Shown: positions 51,001 through 57,264, numbered from the stretch's first letter. The stretch: DNA of 64,000 nt from Maniola hyperantus (GCF_902806685.2 NC_048550.1:7607383-7671382), one strand, 5' to 3'. Notes: generated by a model not told the origin, from the sequence alone. Translations and numbers: made by a program.

Positions 51001-51132
51001 TTCACGTCGCACCCGTACCAGTACTTCGCGGGGCCCACTCAGCCGATCATCCAGATGCCGATGGAGAGCGAGCACGCATCCACGGCGGCGTCGCCCGACG
51101 AGGCCTACCAGCCGTACCCGCCTCCCAAGTAG
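23806..51132 (+). CDS. shep: alan shepard/RBMS-family RNA-binding protein (nine exons seen)
   Basis: Shep/RBMS proteins bind AU-rich single-stranded RNA through two RRMs; the fly gene regulates neuronal remodelling and behaviour. The exons joined here are listed separately; all phases agree (219, 266, 59, 92, 195, 147, 258, 39 and 135 nt), giving 469 codons plus TAG. An Ala/Pro/Gly-rich N-terminus is followed by RRM1 (RNP2 LYIRGL, RNP1 KGYGFVDF, the latter split by an intron), RRM2 (LYMANL, KGVGFARM), KFADGG after RRM2, a His/Ala-rich segment and a C-terminus ending SEHASTAASPDEAYQPYPPP. The linker MAKQQEQDP and the tail SEHASTAASPDEAY are close to fly shep as I remember it. Identity is very secure. 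The true 5' end is uncertain: an internal ATG lies at 23890, and 189-263 may supply the start. The intron following the first of these exons is 20.8 kb. Confidence 0.93.
24072..24560 (+). repeat. 41-bp minisatellite, interrupted
   Basis: Units beginning CTAGGATATGGAATG and containing CCTGGCTTTCTAATTCGAAC start at about 24099, 24140 and 24181, and again at 24449, 24490 and 24531. Spacing is exactly 41 bp inside each block. A partial unit starts at 24072. An unrelated AT-rich stretch of about 230 bp separates the blocks. The array begins 48 bp after the shep donor at 24025. Confidence 0.85.
24540..24690 (+). pseudogene. LINE ORF2 C-terminal remnant
   Basis: Reads FKARVNKHLLGKRAPS followed by a stop. 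This is the conserved extreme C-terminus of a lepidopteran non-LTR ORF2. The non-coding run TCATCACTTGCCATCAGG-like follows. Related ends: 13998-14120 and 37785-37965. The 41-bp array upstream ends in sequence resembling the preceding part of this ORF. Confidence 0.6.
25316..25545 (+). mobile_element. Second-family repeat, intact target of a later MITE type
   Basis: Starts with tandem GACT units and ATCTATCAACGCACAGCTC and ends ACGAAGTCGCGGGAATAAGC. Its GAACCCTTAAGGAGGTG block serves as the empty-site reference for the MITE inserted in the paralogue at 28290-28565. Confidence 0.65.
26085..26300 (-). mobile_element. Antisense LINE 3' remnant
   Basis: Contains AGGGCACTGCACACGGCAC-like sequence, CGTCCCATCGACATTCG and AAGCATGGCTTGCTCACTGC. 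The last block is typical of the antisense 3' part of RTE-like LINEs in Lepidoptera. Partial and non-coding. Confidence 0.4.
26484..26652. mobile_element. MITE, AGTACGCGGCAG family, copy C
   Basis: The left arm reads ATCGGCAAGAAATTATACAT. The reverse complement of the right arm reads ACCCGACAGGGAATATTATA. Both continue into CGACCTTTAGA-like and GGCTTTGTAGAGCGTTG blocks. Confidence 0.7.
27213..27490 (-). mobile_element. tRNA-derived SINE, near full length, minus strand
   Basis: A TCA-repeat tail at 27213 is followed in reverse by the SINE body and the tRNA-like head. On the plus strand box B reads GGATCGAACCCCCGACC and the head ends AACCACTAGGCTATCACAGC. This is the best preserved copy in the window. 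Confidence 0.82.
28290..28565 (+). mobile_element. Second-family repeat carrying a nested MITE
   Basis: GGCATGCAGTTAGTTATTAT and TTTTTGAAAATTCACCCC lie left of the insertion; AGGAGGTAAAATAGG and GTAGTCCACGCAACG lie right of it. Between them is the element at 28374-28504. Confidence 0.65.
28374..28504. mobile_element. 131-bp MITE with 20-bp perfect termini and TA duplication
   Basis: The left end is GGGCGTTTGTGCACTCATCC and the right end is its exact reverse complement. TA flanks both sides (28372-28373 and 28505-28506). Removing the element and one TA restores CCCCTTAAGGAGG, which matches the uninterrupted paralogue near 25465. A TA duplication suggests a Tc1/mariner-type mobiliser. Confidence 0.85.
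30010..30232 (+). mobile_element. GCGAAAGTGTG-type repeat, plus strand
   Basis: Begins CATATTATAAATGCCAAAGT and continues TTGTCCTTCAATCACGTCAC, TAAAAACCTGGAGAGTGACA, ATCCCGGAAAATTAAAGAG and GGGTATCAGCTAGTAA. This is a good full-length example of the family. Confidence 0.65.
33535..33725 (+). mobile_element. Retroposon 3' end
   Basis: Contains GGCTTCGGCTAGCCGTGC, CTAGTTACCACCTTACCGGC, CATCATCACTTACCACCAGG and tandem GATGA units, then CAAGGGCTAACTTGTA. Related to 19868-20170. Confidence 0.55.
34097..34450 (+). repeat. Tandem duplication, period about 176 bp
   Basis: AGACTGCTAAAT...CCTTCCTTTT and TTTAAGAGGAATATTACGTG occur at 34098 and again at 34274. The copies continue together through CTTACGAATCAACGTAGTAC and AACTAATAATGCAT and share TTTCCCCGCCAT further on. 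The copies have diverged by several substitutions. Confidence 0.8.
34678..34815 (+). mobile_element. tRNA-derived SINE, 3'-truncated
   Basis: The head GATAGCCTAATGGTTAAGAC has box-A-like sequence. Box B is GGGTTCGATCCCGGGC, then CACGCACCTCTAACTTTTC. The body stops early near AAATATCGTCG. It could be mistaken for a tRNA gene, but the body matches the SINE family. Confidence 0.75.
35385..35592 (+). mobile_element. GCGAAAGTGTG-type repeat, plus strand
   Basis: Starts ACTAATATTATAAATGCGAA, then GAGACAGCTTGCAACCCAG, TCAAAGAGTTCCCACGGGA and AATCTTACGCGGACAAAATT. The 96-codon open frame across it is a by-product of the repeat. Confidence 0.65.
36245..36405. mobile_element. GC-rich MITE, CGACAGGTCGAG family, copy 2
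   Basis: The left end is TAGTACGCGACAGGTCGAGC. The reverse-complemented right end is TGCGCAACAGATCGAGTTAG. The interior pairs GGACGCCCCGCACACC with GTGTGCGGGGCGTTCC. Confidence 0.75.
37785..37965 (+). pseudogene. LINE ORF2 C-terminal remnant
   Basis: GTGGAATGCCCTTCCGGGTC, CACGTATAACCTAAATACCT, AAGAGTGAGAAAGCATCTTC and TAGGCAAGCACATTTCAACC correspond in order to the ORF2 C-terminal end at 24540-24690, preceded by its WNALP-type segment. 3' sequence follows to GATTGTCGTCAAGCGCAAGC. Confidence 0.55.
38445..38680 (+). repeat. Direct repeat, copy 1 of 2
   Basis: Shares AACTGCGATAATGTCCTTGT, AAGGGTCCTCTACTAACCCT, AAGCCCTAGCTATCCTG and GGCGTGTCAACAAGT with 39318-39555, about 880 bp downstream. Non-coding and of unknown origin. 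Confidence 0.8.
38895..39078 (-). mobile_element. tRNA-derived SINE (second SINE family), minus strand
   Basis: The minus strand begins GAGCCTCAATAGCTCAACCG, with a tRNA-like anticodon arm CTGAAAACCCAAAGG and box B GGTTCAAATCCCGCCCG. The body follows: TTGCACTATTGTCGTACCTA, ACTCCTAGCACA-like, GGAGAGGAAAGGGG and a short T-rich end. The acceptor arm does not pair, so it is not a functional tRNA gene. Confidence 0.7.
39318..39555 (+). repeat. Direct repeat, copy 2 of 2
   Basis: Partner of 38445-38680. The two copies have diverged by scattered substitutions and small indels, and the SINE at 38895-39078 lies between them. Confidence 0.8.
40520..40660 (+). mobile_element. Second-family repeat, 3'-truncated
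   Basis: ATATATAAAAGGAAAAGGTG, CTAATCTATCAACGCACAGC, GAAATTTGGCATGCAGATAG and CATCCGCTAAGAAAGGA are present. The 3' half is absent. Confidence 0.65.
41143..41595 (+). repeat. Tandem duplication, period about 222 bp
   Basis: Blocks TTTAAAATTTAATAAAA, AGACATCAAAGA, CAAACGTACTGAATATAGGT, GACAATGCGTAAGTTCAAAG, TATTGCGAATTTGCTTACAC and GGCGACACCACAT occur twice in the same order. Copy 1 ends about 41370 and copy 2 about 41592. Confidence 0.85.
42061..42485 (+). mobile_element. Dispersed GGTTCCGTA-type repeat, near full length
   Basis: Starts AAAACCGGCCAAGTGCGCGT and GGGTTCCGTAGTACAATCG. It continues TTTCATATGATACCCCACTT and GTGATGTAACCACAAATTC and ends in GACA units and AGGGTTTCTTTTTTCTTTTG. Same family as 1505-1995 and 4232-4620. 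Confidence 0.75.
43425..44060 (+). mobile_element. Unclassified CpG-rich dispersed element, longest copy
   Basis: About 630 bp, unusually rich in CG for this region. It contains GCAACTCGCAACGAAACGCC, CGCAACGCCTCATTGTACCT and three tandem 21-bp units of the form GGTATCGTCGCGAGACTCAG. A second copy lies at 59280-59680 and a deleted one at 16497-16690. No ORF with a recognisable domain. A solo LTR or another non-autonomous element is possible; termini were not defined. Confidence 0.6.
44415..44710 (-). pseudogene. RTE-type reverse transcriptase C-terminal remnant, antisense
   Basis: Plus-strand blocks CCAACGCTGCGCTTTCCGGT, GCGAGGTCGCCATTCTAACA, CTTGGGACCCCAACGTCTAT, CCCATTGCCACTTCAGCTTC and GAGCTATG-like are antisense to the lepidopteran RTE ORF C-terminus (minus strand: conserved KLKW, GRWGPKVLEW-like positions). 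It ends about 95 bp upstream of the shep acceptor at 44804-44805. Confidence 0.6.
44806..45071 (+). CDS. shep: shep exon: linker and first part of RRM1
   Basis: The acceptor TTAATTTTACAG ends at 44805. In phase 0 the exon reads YTGATMGGGCGATGTRVPTA, a Ser/Thr/Ala/Pro-rich linker with conserved RVPTAASP, then GEQLSRTNLYIRGL (RRM1 beta1, RNP2). It ends inside the M of QMCQM at donor GAT|GTAAGT, phase 2. The ATG at 44821 is internal, although it could serve a shorter isoform. Confidence 0.92.
45162..45220 (+). CDS. shep: shep exon: RRM1 middle
   Basis: Acceptor TTCTTTTTCAG. Reads YGNIISTKAILDKNTNKCK, the beta2-beta3 part of RRM1, and ends AAAG|GTAATC in phase 1. The preceding intron is only 90 nt. 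The next intron splits RNP1 after its lysine codon. Confidence 0.93.
45888..45979 (+). CDS. shep: shep exon: RRM1 end, with alternative donor
   Basis: Acceptor TATCCACAG. Reads GYGFVDFETIASAEAAVKGL and ends QMAK. Donor AAA|GTGGGT closes in phase 0 and joins QQEQDP of the next exon. A second donor, CGT|GTACGT at 46013, would add 45980-46012 (VGIWFLRRLNR) in frame. I recall a fly shep isoform with a VGIW-beginning insert at this point, but could not verify it here. Confidence 0.93.
47591..47785 (+). CDS. shep: shep exon: RRM2
   Basis: Acceptor GTTGGTTTGCAG. Starts QQEQDPTNLYMANLPPHFKE and contains RRM2 RNP2 (LYMANL) and RNP1 (KGVGFARM). Ends EKCEQIIQ at donor CAG|GTACGG, phase 0, 65 codons. 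This is the most strongly conserved exon of the gene. Confidence 0.95.
47824..47897 (+). repeat. Intronic hairpin after RRM2 exon
   Basis: ACTTTGCCTATA...TGTTCTGAATACTTGA (47824-47855) is repeated inverted at 47870-47897 with one four-base bulge; the loop is 14 nt. It lies 39 bp past the shep exon end. It could be a tiny MITE or an RNA hairpin. Confidence 0.75.
47982..48010 (+). mobile_element. Half copy of GC-rich MITE
   Basis: TATAGTACGCGACAGGTCGA matches the terminus of the elements at 36245-36405 and 57265-57380. The rest is replaced by LINE sequence. Confidence 0.6.
48011..48262 (+). pseudogene. R1-like LINE ORF2 C-terminal fragment (CCHC motif)
   Basis: The frame open from 48014 reads FNTCLHAIGKRLSDSCSYCG, then EDTPEHAIFQC. 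The C-x2-C-x8-H-x4-C knuckle is typical of the ORF2 C-terminus of R1/Jockey-group elements. About 80 residues remain. It ends 32 bp before shep exon 48295, so it forms part of that exon's upstream intron sequence. Confidence 0.65.
48295..48441 (+). CDS. shep: shep exon: end of RRM2 and basic segment
   Basis: Acceptor CATTTCGTTTCCAG. Starts MFNGNPIPGAKEPLLVKFAD, the last beta strand and KFADGG of RRM2. KKK, NNGRAWRD and NNESITQ follow. Donor CAG|GTAAAG, phase 0, 49 codons. The intron before it is repeat-derived almost to the acceptor, and the intron after it carries two repeat fragments (48482-48690). Confidence 0.94.
48482..48690 (+). mobile_element. Two tandem fragments of the GCGAAAGTGTG-type repeat
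   Basis: GATAGCTTGCATCCCGGGAC, TCAAAGAGTTCCCACAGGG and CGCGTGGACAAAGTAGTGC form the first. GGTAGCTTGCATCTAG and TTATCCCGGAAAATC form the second. Together they make up most of a 298-bp shep intron. Confidence 0.55.
48740..48997 (+). CDS. shep: shep exon: Gly/Ala/His-rich segment
   Basis: Acceptor TTAATTTCCAG. Reads AMSVTGVYTSGVAGAGAGG, then a run of five histidines, repeated HPA/HHAP units and TIPIDTVPSQY. Donor TAT|GTAAGT, phase 0, 86 codons. This is a low-complexity region equivalent in position to the divergent fly C-terminal region. Open frames on both strands reflect GC-rich composition; this frame is fixed by its neighbours. Confidence 0.88.
48998..49455 (+). repeat. Tandem duplicates of the shep exon end and donor
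   Basis: Sequence equivalent to the end of the preceding exon plus its GTAAGT donor recurs ending at 49254 and at 49449. Between copies lie related stretches containing TTCCCAGATC and TTATTATCAG. The middle copy has an in-frame TAA; the last is open. See the finding for 49384-49449. Confidence 0.8.
49384..49449 (+). other. Possible duplicate shep exon
   Basis: Preceded by TTATTATCAG and followed by GTAAGT. It is 66 nt, phase 0 at both ends, reading MLVIPYPTHFATVPMDTVPS plus QY. The last residues match the end of the authentic exon (DTVPSQY). It could be included in frame as an alternative exon. The weak pyrimidine tract argues for a pseudo-exon. Confidence 0.35.
50288..50355 (+). mobile_element. 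SINE 3' end fragment
   Basis: AAGAAGGCCCATTAACAAGT, GTGAGCCAGCGATGAGTTGA and GATG-rich tail units match the 3' end of the tRNA-derived SINE, ending about 64 bp upstream of the next shep exon. Confidence 0.5.
50420..50458 (+). CDS. shep: shep 39-nt microexon
   Basis: Acceptor TTTCTGTTTTCCAG, donor TAC|GTGAGT. Thirteen codons, VNWDSLRPENELY, phase 0 on both sides. Both splice sites are strong and the frame continues into the final exon. Because its length is a multiple of three it could be skipped without frameshift. I did not recognise the peptide. Confidence 0.75.
50661..50771 (+). repeat. Intronic compound hairpin
   Basis: TTGTACACAATCTCT (50661-50675) has a perfect inverted partner at 50757-50771. 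The adjoining left sequence, ending TGCTATCC, also pairs with GGATAGCAATATATTTAGA at 50718-50736. This gives a folded structure of about 110 nt. Confidence 0.7.
50998..51132 (+). CDS. shep: shep terminal coding exon
   Basis: Acceptor CCCGTGTTCGTTGCAG. Reads YFTSHPYQYFAGPTQPIIQM, PMESEHASTAASPDEAYQPY and PPPK, then TAG at 51130-51132. The STAASPDEAY block and terminal PK are the hallmark of fly shep as remembered, which fixes both frame and stop. Confidence 0.94.
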   Translation, partial: YFTSHPYQYFAGPTQPIIQMPMESEHASTAASPDEAYQPYPPPK

Positions 51133-52609
51133 ACCATAAGCCACGCTACAAAAATTCATGCTGTACACGAGCCAAAAATCAAAGCAACTGTGACTTTTAC
51201 GATGTTAATTTGTTTTAGATTTAATTTGCGGCCGTTTTAGACTTCATCGAAAGCTACGGCCCATGTAGAGCCTTACGTTTAGTTGGCGCCCGTTGCCTCG
51301 ACTGTTTGTTTTCTCGATGGGCTTGTCTCCGATCCTCTTGGCTTTACGCTGAACGTGTTTGCGTGCGCGTGATTCGCTGTGATGTTTTGATGAGGTCTTT
51401 TGACGGTTCGAGGAGAGGATTTGATGTATAGATTATAGCTGCAATTTTAAATGTGTTTTTACATTATAATTTTATTTTTTGTTTATGAAAATTTTAATGT
51501 AAGATTTTAGGCGCGGTTTTTAACATGTTGACACGATTATTTAAGATAGTTAGGTATTTATTTTAGCATAGTTTAATTTCAATGAATTTAAAATTTTATT
51601 TTTGAAAAGATTTTTATCACAAAATTATTATTTAAATTGCCGACTAAATAATTATATAAAATCGAACAAACGATGTGCAATCTGGATTATTCAAATCGTT
51701 GTTAGTATATTGAAGTAGAGAGTATAATATAATTTCTTTGTAACGAAAACATAATTTTCCTGGTTAAGATCGATTAGAGAAGGAAAGCAATATCTTCGCG
51801 GTTAGAGTAGAAATGTAGAGGAAATGGTCATATCATGTGGAAACAAATATATGTATATGCCACCAAATTGTAAAGTATGTGAAGGACTTATGTGTTATGA
51901 TAGGAAAGGTTTATCACAGTTTAGACGTCGTGCAAATAAATCATTATGGCGAAGATTGAAAATCTTTCGTGAAATTTGGTATTTTTAAAATACAAGACTT
52001 ACCGTTACATTATATGAACGGAACAGACCGCAAATAAAATATTTTAACCTTTCGATAAGATATTTAATAGTTGGAGTAGGTATTTTTGACCACCACGTGG
52101 GACTATGGTCGTGATTAATGTATGTAGGTATATGTTCAAAATGTGTTTGGCATGGTGCTTTAGTCGTTTTTATTTGGAAAATGATACTATACATATAACT
52201 ATACAGTATTATCTACATTATTCATTCATACTGGTGCAGTCTTCCAAGAACCGCAAGTACCTATTTTTAAAGCACTTTATTAATATTGTATCAGTTTAGA
52301 ATTTCTGTTGGATATCACATCACAATTTTTCATGGACTACTCAGAGCGCAATAAGCTTCACAGCATCACAAACTTATTTCATCCTACCCGTTCTTAAGTA
52401 TACATCGATAACACTGGTCGCCATCATTTTCACGTTTCTATCAAATTTCATTAAGAAAGCGGCTTAAATTTTTTTGAATACTTGTTAATTTTGAAACACA
52501 TCATAATCGAAAACGTCGTTGCCAAACCCAACCACAGACTGAATTTATGTATACCGTAAACTTCCAGATAGTTATTTCTTGATCCATGTTTTGAGTCATA
52601 ACAATGCAA

Positions 52610-52735
52610 AGCAACCAGAGGAGCGCAATAGTCGCGTCCCGCCGCCCGACGCGTGCACTGCGCGTCGCGCGTTGCGCCCGCGTGCGATGGACGGACGAGG
52701 ACGCGAGCGACTGCGAGTCGCGAGGGCAACATTAG
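52610..52735. other. CpG-dense patch
   Basis: About 125 bp packed with CG dinucleotides (for example TGCGCGTCGCGCGTTGCGCC) in otherwise AT-rich sequence. No gene or repeat family recognised. Confidence 0.6.
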
Positions 52736-53653
52736 CAATAAGCAGTTGTAAAGTCTATTTATACATTTTACGAGTCTATACAAATTTTTGTACGTTAAAC
52801 TCATATTCGAAATACGTGAATAATGATGTGATCCTTTTTTGAGAATCATGTACTAAATCAACCGTAGTTGTTATGTTTAGGCGGTCGGCACATTCCACTA
52901 GGAGACATCAAACAAAAATTCCACGATTGATTTCCACATTATAAAATGTAACGGATTCCAAATCCAAAGTATGAACGCCGTTTTGGTGTAAATGAGCACG
53001 TTTTGTACCAGCGCGTAGGTTTTGGGTACACTTTATGACTTTATATAAAATTTGATATTTTTATATTAAATATATATAAATTATACATGGATATGTATAC
53101 ATGTATATACATTGTTGATGGGTACGAGTAAAAGCCTACTATATCGCAACTGTTTAATTCTATTTTGGCACGTCGAGAGTTTCATCAGAACCAAAGTATA
53201 CAAATCATTAAAATCGCGTAAGACGTAGGGAAATATTTATACAATCCAGGGACTGAAGACTAGCTAAATGTTTGATATATTAACTGTATTTTACCTGACG
53301 ATTAAGCGATAACTTCTTTGTTCAAAACCTGTGAGCCGACTTTATTAATAAATAAATCAATACAGGAACTGAATTAGATGAAGACAGGTTTTGAATGAAC
53401 GACGTAGACATTGAACGAATTAGTAGATTTATTTTTGTTTCACATAAATCAGGAATAGACTGAGATTTGAATAATCAACTAACAAATAATAAAATAAGTT
53501 TTCTGAAATTAAGAAACAACGTAGCTTCTGAAATTAACAATCATAATAGTAAATTTTATTTATTGTAGAGACGAACAGTGTAGGTACCTATTTGCTGTTA
53601 TTAGTGGTTTCAATGGCAGAATGAAAACAACTTGGCTGACAGTCTACCCGTAG

Positions 53654-53807
53654 GCCGCAATTACACCAGTATATTTTACTCATATAAGTGGCGTACATAA
53701 TTACTAATGTAAATGTACTTATAAGAGTGATTATACATTAGCAAATTTATCGTAAGTCAATCATGTAAGCTACTTACGTGAGTAAAACTTACAGGTGTAT
53801 CCGCAGC
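53654..53807. mobile_element. 154-bp MITE in the shep 3' region
   Basis: Inverted ends GCCGCAATTACACC and (reverse complement of right end) GCTGCGGATACACC. The arms continue with TTTTACTCA and TAAGT. CGTAG flanks both sides (49-53 of 53600 and 53808-53812), a possible 5-bp target duplication. Confidence 0.6.
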
Positions 53808-54353
53808 CGTAGATTTGCGTTCAGGCTATGGTTTTTGTGTAGATGAACAATACTGCTCTACAGAATAGGCCTCGTTGCAAAGGGTAATGAAAGTGAGATT
53901 TTTACTAATGTAACTTTGCACTGAACGTATTTTAACTCCGTAGATCAGTTTTATAATTTCTGATCGAGCCAAATGTTTCGAACTGATAAATACCGCCTTT
54001 AAATCTTGAACTTAAAAGACCCATTAAGTGCGATGTATTACCGCTATCGCGTGGTACTTAGGTAAGTTAATCGATTGTCTAGTGTTCGAAGTACACTGTG
54101 GCTTCCTATAAAGCAGTCTTCCGATAGATATTTCCGCTGTGCATTTAAATAGTCGACTCGATGTTTAAATTCTTTTGATTTTCTATATTTTCGTTCCTTA
54201 TTGTGTTTAGTCAGAAAGATGGCTGTTAAAAATTTCCCACCCATTTTGATGTCCAATTTTCAAAGGCTTTATTAATTTCATTCCACAGTGCAGATTGATG
54301 TTCCCCAAATATAGTAAGGTAATGCAAATTAGAATCACAGAGTTTAATTGAAT

Positions 54354-54560
54354 CGTAGCGTAGTGGGCTGTGTGGCACGACAGACGAATCGTAGCGTGCT
54401 GTGTGGCACGACTGACGAATCGTAGTGTGCTGTGTGGCATGACTAACGAGTCTTAATGTGCTGTGTGGCACGACAGACGAGTCGTAGCGTGCTGTGTGGC
54501 ACGACTGACGAGTCGTAGTATGCTGTGTGGCACGACAGACGAGTCGTAGCGTGCGCGTGT
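54354..54560 (+). repeat. 31-bp minisatellite, about 6.5 copies
   Basis: CTGTGTGGCACGA starts at 54368, 54399, 54430, 54461, 54492 and 54523, exactly 31 bp apart. Units read GTGCTGTGTGGCACGAC followed by AGACGAGTCGTAG. Each unit contains a small hairpin, CGTGC...GCACG. As 31 is not a multiple of three, an encoded protein repeat is excluded. Confidence 0.95.
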
Positions 54561-55272
54561 AGCTGAACAGCTAAACACCGTCAGAAGCAAATGAATTATT
54601 TTTCAAATGCTTTCCTTCCATATTGAGCAATAAACTTGATTTGATGGTAGTGCCTTCAGCTTCGTTTAAAGCAATGAACAAAAAACGATACAATATAGCA
54701 GTTGCATGTGCTTTACACGATATTTTTACAGGTAAAGAGGACTTACCGTTTTCATGAACGTAGTAGTAATATTAAACTGTGGTTTAAAGTATTTTATATT
54801 AACTGAAACGTAATAATGTGGCTGTCTAATCGTTGCATTTTTCACGCATGATGTAAAAATTGAATTGGAAGGTAAAATCTTAGATGTTCCTAGTTACGCA
54901 CTTCGATATTCTTGACATGTGTGATCAATATACGTTACAATGAGATTATTGAGGATTTGTTATATTGTATAGTGAGAGCTACTCAAACTAAAAGCACAAA
55001 AATGCATATTGAGGAACCAATTCCTAAATACCAAAACTGCGATACAATTGAAAAAATCATGTCGATGAATAGAAGTGTTAAGTTAATGTTTTTTTTAAAT
55101 AAGTCATTTAGGTTAAGAGAATGTTGATACGTTTTGCGACGGGGAAGACAAGCTGACGGAGCGAAGACGACTTGAAGGCTAGCTTTAGAGTTAGGCTTAA
55201 CTATAGATAGGTTAGAATAGCAAAAAAAATGTTTTGACGCTAAGATAGATAGATTAGAGCCCTAGAATATTC

Positions 55273-55384
55273 CGGAGGGCGCGGCGCGCGGGCCTGGGCG
55301 GCTCTAGGGTAGTTTCCTTTGTTAGTTTATTACATAATTTAATTTGAATGGACTGAGGCCGGGGCGGGGCCGCGCGCCCTCCCG
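55273..55384. repeat. GC-rich inverted repeat in the shep 3' region
   Basis: CGGAGGGCGCGGCGCGCGGG at about 55273-55292 pairs with GGGGCCGCGCGCCCTCCCG at 55366-55384, across a loop of roughly 75 nt of AT-rich sequence. Confidence 0.75.
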
Positions 55385-55924
55385 CTGTAGCGTAAGAGAA
55401 CTAAGAGAATTAGTGAACACATTTCGGGATAAGTTTCAGTTGAAGAGTTTGCTTTCATCTCTTTTGTTACGTAGTTGACTAAGTGTAAAAAAGAAAACTA
55501 AATGAAAAAAACAGTCAGTGGGAAGTGTCGATACGAATGTATTTGTCCAATGTGTATTAAGTATAGTGTGGTGTTCTACCCGGCAGACTAGTCTAGATAG
55601 TAGAATAGTTTAGATAAAAATTTAGTTAGGTAGCCTAGAATACGAAATGCAAAAAATAAAAACTTCATAAAATGTAAAAAAAAGATGAAATTGTTGGTAA
55701 GAAAGAATATTTTTAAGGGACATGTTGCTTCGTTGTGTTATGGTGTGAGATTTGGCATAACTATGATAATAGTGTAAGGGCATTTCTCGCAGAGAAACAC
55801 ATAGAGGAAAGTTATGTATCTATTTTGTTACAAAGTGTTTGCAAGTTTCTATATTGTGCTATGAGCATTTTATGTGACGCGCATTATTTATAGTTATGCT
55901 GAATGGAGACTAAAATAATATATA

Positions 55925-55930
55925 AATAAA
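55925..55930 (+). terminator. shep: Candidate shep polyadenylation signal
   Basis: AATAAA followed within 40 nt by TGTTTTATTGTG, a U/GU-rich downstream element. Another AATAAA follows at 56016. Both are candidates for the distal shep 3' end. Confidence 0.4.
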
Positions 55931-56355
55931 AACAAAATGGTACTAAGAAGCATGTTTTATTGTGACGAGTCATGTTCCTTTGCATTGAACATATTTTGTA
56001 AGAGCAAATGATTGAAATAAAACAAGCAAAACCAACGCTGTTAAATTATTTAAGAATTCCCCCAACCCCTCTAATACATCAAAAACCATGTAAGTATAGA
56101 CTGGTGATTTGCTCAAACAAGTGCTAGTCACGTTATCGCCCTGTGCAGTAGTTTGATTTAGTGACTCTGGCAGTCTGTGCCTGTACTGGGCAGGCTTGCC
56201 CCGTGATTCGCCAGGACCCAGGAGGATTTACTCAGATTGCATAGATTAAACGATTGTTGCTAGATATGTTACGTCAGTCGTGAGTGATGGAGTAGAGAAT
56301 TAACCAGTAATTTGTCACGCAAACATCAGATTACTGATTTGAAACTTTATTACTG

Positions 56356-56402
56356 AAATTGTTTCGGCCTTGATTTCGTACACATTACGGCCGAAACAAT
56401 TT
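56356..56402. repeat. Perfect 14-bp stem hairpin
   Basis: AAATTGTTTCGGCC at 56356-56369 and GGCCGAAACAATTT at 56389-56402 enclose a 19-nt loop. Confidence 0.85.
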
Positions 56403-56787
56403 TATCATAAGACGCGGCTTATAGGTATTTGGACAATACTAATGCACTGAACTGTGCACACTGTCGGACGTAACTTTAAGTGCTCGGACGTCCGAAACAT
56501 ATCTCTCATGTCTGTGTACACCAATCAATCGCGACTAGCTGTCGGCTGAGGCTTACGGACGCGTCGCATAGTTTGTTTCCTTTAAGCACGCTTTATAAAC
56601 GATCGATTCCCAGTACTTTACTACCTACCACTTTCATAAGATAGGCTGAAGTACCTGTGCAGAAATCTTATTTTTTTGTCTTAATTTGTGCTCAAAATCT
56701 TAACGTCATTATGTCGCAATAAGGTTTGTATTTCATTGGAGTATATACTGTGTATACCCCTTCCACGTTACCCCGTTACCATCCTTA

Positions 56788-56936
56788 GGCGGAGATCTAT
56801 AGAGCGCAATTCTACTTTGCTTAGACTTAAGATTGAGTTAAAACGAGACAAATTTATGTAAGAGATATACATCTGTCTCGTTTTAACACTGTCTTAACTC
56901 TAAGCAAAGTCAGAGTGCGCTTTACAGATTGCACCC
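56788..56936. mobile_element. PIF/Harbinger-like MITE, copy 2 (149 bp)
   Basis: The left end is GGCGGAGATCTATAGAGCGC. The reverse-complemented right end is GGGTGCAATCTGTAAAGCGC. TTA flanks both sides (56785-56787 and 56937-56939). Same length as the copy at 6699-6847. Confidence 0.8.
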
Positions 56937-57264
56937 TTAGACAGCATCATCAAAGTAACACCAGATGAGATCGCACCTTGTAAGTTGAGAGAAGTTGTTG
57001 AGTCCTAACTTGTAATGGAATAAAAAAACGGATGTGTAGTTAAATTTTTGACCTAACTTTATTAGAAATTCATTTGACTATGTCCACATAATAAACCATA
57101 CCATAGAATTCACACACACGCAGCACCACATATACACATAATTCGCACAGTAGAATTGGTCTTAATATAATAAACCTAGTATTTAGATTTACTACAAAGT
57201 TTCGAAATGGTTCTATTATATATTTATATATTTGTCACAATATTGGCCCTCTTCATCACATATA

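Larger units (their letters stand above)
51133..56022 (+). other. shep: Probable long shep 3' UTR
   Basis: Nearly 4.9 kb, AT-rich and free of recognised interspersed repeats except one short MITE. By contrast, TE fragments recur every 1-2 kb elsewhere. Several AATAAA motifs occur (51935, 52033, 54629, 55655, 55925, 56016). Very long alternative 3' UTRs are known for neuronal RNA-binding protein genes in insects. Extent is inferred; the annotated end is the last AATAAA of the cluster. Confidence 0.45.

Noticed and set aside
54226..54471. Repetitive minus-strand protein from the minisatellite (PHSTLR-type units)
   Set aside because: The 31-bp period shifts frame each unit, so there is no selected protein repeat.
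54354..54560. CRISPR-like regularly spaced repeat
   Set aside because: The units are contiguous with no unique spacers, in a eukaryotic genome; it is a minisatellite.
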